5,850 nucleotides of DNA from Candidatus Stahliibacteriota bacterium (GTDB taxonomy: Bacteria; Hydrothermota; Tepidihabitantia; B3-TA06): contig JAUVJT010000135.1 of NCBI GenBank assembly GCA_030592225.1, forward strand, positions 1 through 5,850, written 5' to 3'. A program made the position numbers and the translations under genes. The notes beneath the pieces were generated by a model that was not told where the DNA came from, searched no databases, and saw nothing but the letters and a program-made list of their open reading frames with translations. This document shows positions 3,999-5,850 of the stretch, one piece after another. Each line of letters begins with the position of its first letter. Position 1 is the stretch's first letter.

Positions 3999-5850
3999 CC
4001 GATCATCATGACGTTATAGTGGTGGGTGGGGGACACGCCGGCATAGAAGCCGCGCATGCCGCCGCACGCACGGGAGCAAAAACACTTCTCATTACCCTTA
4101 ACATAGAAAGGATTGGGGAGATGTCCTGCAATCCTGCCATTGGGGGATTGGGTAAGAGCCAGCTCGTTCGTGAGATTGACGCGCTGGGAGGGCTGCAGGC
4201 CAGGCTTGCCGATCGTTGCGGTATTCACTTTCGCAGGCTCAATCGCAGCAAGGGGCCGGCTGTGCAGTCCACCCGTATCCAGTGCGACAAGGCGGCCTAC
4301 AGACAATTCTCAGCGCGTGCGTTACAGGCTACAGAAGGTCTCCACGTATGGCAGGATAATGTTAAAGGACTCTATATTGAGGGCGAACACGTGGCAGGGG
4401 TGGACACGGTGGCTGCGGGCCGCATTTATGCACAGATAGTAATACTTGCACCGGGTACGTTTCTGAAAGGCCTGCTCCATATCGGCGCTCAGCACTTCGA
4501 GGGCGGCAGGTTGGGTGAGAGTGCGTCCAATTCACTGGCCAAGACCCTGCGGGTTCTGGGTTTCGAGATGGGACGCTTCAAGACCGGCACCCCGCCCAGG
4601 CTTGACGGCCGCAGTCTGGATTATGAGAAGATGAAAGACCAACCCGGAGAGGAGCCGCCGCCGGGTATCTCATTCTTCACCAAGCGCAAGCTGCGCAACC
4701 AGGCCTTATGCCGCATCACCCGTACCAATCCAGGGGTGCACGCAATAATCTCTGAGAACCTTGAACGTTCTCCCCTGTATACCGGTCAGATTACGGGAAC
4801 CGGCGTGCGCTACTGTCCCTCAATCGAGGACAAGGTGGTTCGCTTTGCGGATAAGGAATCGCATCGTATTTTTATTGAACCGGAGGGTCTTTCCACCCAC
4901 GAGGTATACCCCAACGGGCTTTCCACCAGCCTTCCTTTGGATGTGCAGATCAGGATGATTCGCTCGGTGCCCGGTCTGGAGCGCGCCGTGTTTACCCGGC
5001 CGGGTTACGCGATTGAGCACGACTTTGTGCAGCCCACCCAGCTTTTTGCCTGGCTTGAGACCAAGGCCATTCGCAATCTTTTCCTTGCCGGTCAGATAAA
5101 CGGTACCACAGGCTACGAGGAGGCGGCTGCCCAGGGGATTATTGCAGGCATAAACGCCGCACTTCGGGTCAAGGGAGAGGAGCCTTTTACCCTGGGCAGG
5201 GATGAAGCTTACGTCGGCGTCCTTATAGATGATCTCGTCACCAGAGGCACCAACGAACCCTACCGGATGTTTACCTCAAGGGTTGAGTACCGATTGCTTC
5301 TGCGGGAGGATAACGCTCACGCCAGGCTTTCTGCGCTTGGCCATAAGTTAGGCCTGCTTCGTTCCAAGGATTACCGCGCGGTCGAGGTGGTGGAAAGCGC
5401 TTGTTCGGCTACCGTTGAGCGACTTGCGCAAACCCGTCCTGCATTAAAGAAAACCAACGTATTTCTTGAAAAACACGGACTTGACAGCACAACAGAAAAG
5501 GTGAGTATTGCCGATCTTCTGCGCCGGCCTCAGTTTGACATCGAAGACATCGAGTGGTTAGATAAACCATTAAAGGAACTTTCAGACTTTATCAAGGAGC
5601 GCGTGCAGATAGAGGTGAAATATGCCGGTTACATCAGGCGTACCCTGGAAGAGGTAAAGCGCTTCAAGCGTATCGAGAAGGTGCGGATTCCTGAGGATTT
5701 TGAGTTCAAGAAGGTGCCGGGGCTTTCCAACGAGGCCATAGAAAAACTCTCCGCAATCCATCCGGCAACCCTTGGTCAGGCCTCGCGCATCTCCGGGGTA
5801 ACCCCGGTGGCGCTCCTGGCACTGTTCCGTTACCTCAAGTCCGGTGATGC
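3995..5850 (+). CDS. mnmG: tRNA uridine-5-carboxymethylaminomethyl modification enzyme MnmG (3' end cut by window)
   Basis: MnmG (GidA) is the FAD-dependent partner of the GTPase MnmE. Together they install the cmnm5/nm5 group on wobble uridine 34 of several tRNAs, using methylenetetrahydrofolate. The frame is open without stop or frameshift for 618 codons to the window edge. Seen here: the FAD-binding GGGHAG (11-16), the SCNPAIGG motif with the conserved Cys45, RLNRSKGPAV (82-91), KTGTPPR (196-202), RYCPSIEDKV (272-281) with Cys274 (equivalent to E. coli Cys277), PNGLSTSLP, GYAIEHD, the second FAD motif GQINGTTGYEEAAAQG (366-381), TSRVEYRLLLREDNA, and the C-terminal MnmE/tRNA-binding helical region with KYAGYI (542-547) and GQASRISGVTP. 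Family length is about 620-630, so only a few residues are missing. The start is fixed by the nearby GGGHAG, the ribosome site and the ATGA overlap with the CcdA-fusion gene, with which it is probably co-transcribed from the 1569-1596 promoter. The ferredoxin-like operon upstream is a separate unit. Confidence 0.97.
   Translation, partial: MTDHHDVIVVGGGHAGIEAAHAAARTGAKTLLITLNIERIGEMSCNPAIGGLGKSQLVREIDALGGLQARLADRCGIHFRRLNRSKGPAVQSTRIQCDKAAYRQFSARALQATEGLHVWQDNVKGLYIEGEHVAGVDTVAAGRIYAQIVILAPGTFLKGLLHIGAQHFEGGRLGESASNSLAKTLRVLGFEMGRFKTGTPPRLDGRSLDYEKMKDQPGEEPPPGISFFTKRKLRNQALCRITRTNPGVHAIISENLERSPLYTGQITGTGVRYCPSIEDKVVRFADKESHRIFIEPEGLSTHEVYPNGLSTSLPLDVQIRMIRSVPGLERAVFTRPGYAIEHDFVQPTQLFAWLETKAIRNLFLAGQINGTTGYEEAAAQGIIAGINAALRVKGEEPFTLGRDEAYVGVLIDDLVTRGTNEPYRMFTSRVEYRLLLREDNAHARLSALGHKLGLLRSKDYRAVEVVESACSATVERLAQTRPALKKTNVFLEKHGLDSTTEKVSIADLLRRPQFDIEDIEWLDKPLKELSDFIKERVQIEVKYAGYIRRTLEEVKRFKRIEKVRIPEDFEFKKVPGLSNEAIEKLSAIHPATLGQASRISGVTPVALLALFRYLKSGD

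Noticed and set aside
3815..4306. 163-residue minus-strand frame across the fusion-gene/mnmG boundary
   Set aside because: It is antisense to two clearly recognised genes, with no ribosome site considered convincing and no recognisable domain.
4113..4439. 108-residue plus-strand frame inside mnmG
   Set aside because: It is an out-of-frame shadow of the uninterrupted mnmG frame, which carries all the family motifs.
1..5850. tRNA or rRNA genes, CRISPR arrays, complete insertion sequences
   Set aside because: I saw no cloverleaf with a T-loop GTTCRA element in the spacers, no regularly spaced direct repeats and no transposase. Apart from the 196-base spacer and the left 117 bases, the window is coding.

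Overview
This window reads as one strand of a moderately GC-rich anaerobic bacterium (roughly 55% GC by eye). The lineage is uncertain. The gene style (CcdA domain fused to periplasmic thioredoxin domains, a UshA-like domain carrying a Cys-x-Cys-Pro motif, a small dicluster ferredoxin, and a possible beta-propeller-repeat fragment) would suit a deep-branching FCB-type or candidate-phylum bacterium such as WOR-3, but no marker here settles this.

Layout. Positions 1-126 hold AT-richer DNA. Its only informative open frame is on the minus strand and weakly resembles SBBP-type beta-propeller repeats. It abuts, at about 115-127, the second half of an ArsP/YraQ-type permease (118-831, plus strand) whose first half is missing. 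Both reading frames are cut in mid-gene at the same place, so this is either a real rearrangement junction or an assembly chimera. The permease fragment is followed closely by an 82-residue thioredoxin-fold protein with a CPKC motif (852-1100) and a 101-residue eight-cysteine ferredoxin (1103-1408). These three genes look like one former operon.

Positions 1409-1604 are a 196-base spacer. It has a doubtful 37-codon membrane-peptide frame and, at its right end, a perfect sigma-70 consensus promoter (TTGACA, 16 bp, TATAAT). The predicted transcript start falls on or within two bases of the next start codon, which has no Shine-Dalgarno sequence, so the mRNA is probably leaderless.

That promoter drives the most unusual gene: a 797-residue membrane protein (1605-3998). 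It joins a signal peptide, a catalytically degenerate UshA/5'-nucleotidase-like metallophosphoesterase domain, two periplasmic thioredoxin-like domains (CDHC and CKEC) and a C-terminal six-helix CcdA/DsbD electron-transfer domain. Its stop overlaps the start of mnmG (tRNA wobble-uridine modification) by ATGA. mnmG runs off the right edge with probably only a few residues missing.

How the genes could work together: the CcdA domain would carry electrons from a cytoplasmic thioredoxin across the membrane to the two thioredoxin domains, and perhaps on to the Cys-x-Cys of the degenerate phosphoesterase domain. The small CPKC protein and the ferredoxin next door are conceivable cytoplasmic partners, but this rests on proximity only.
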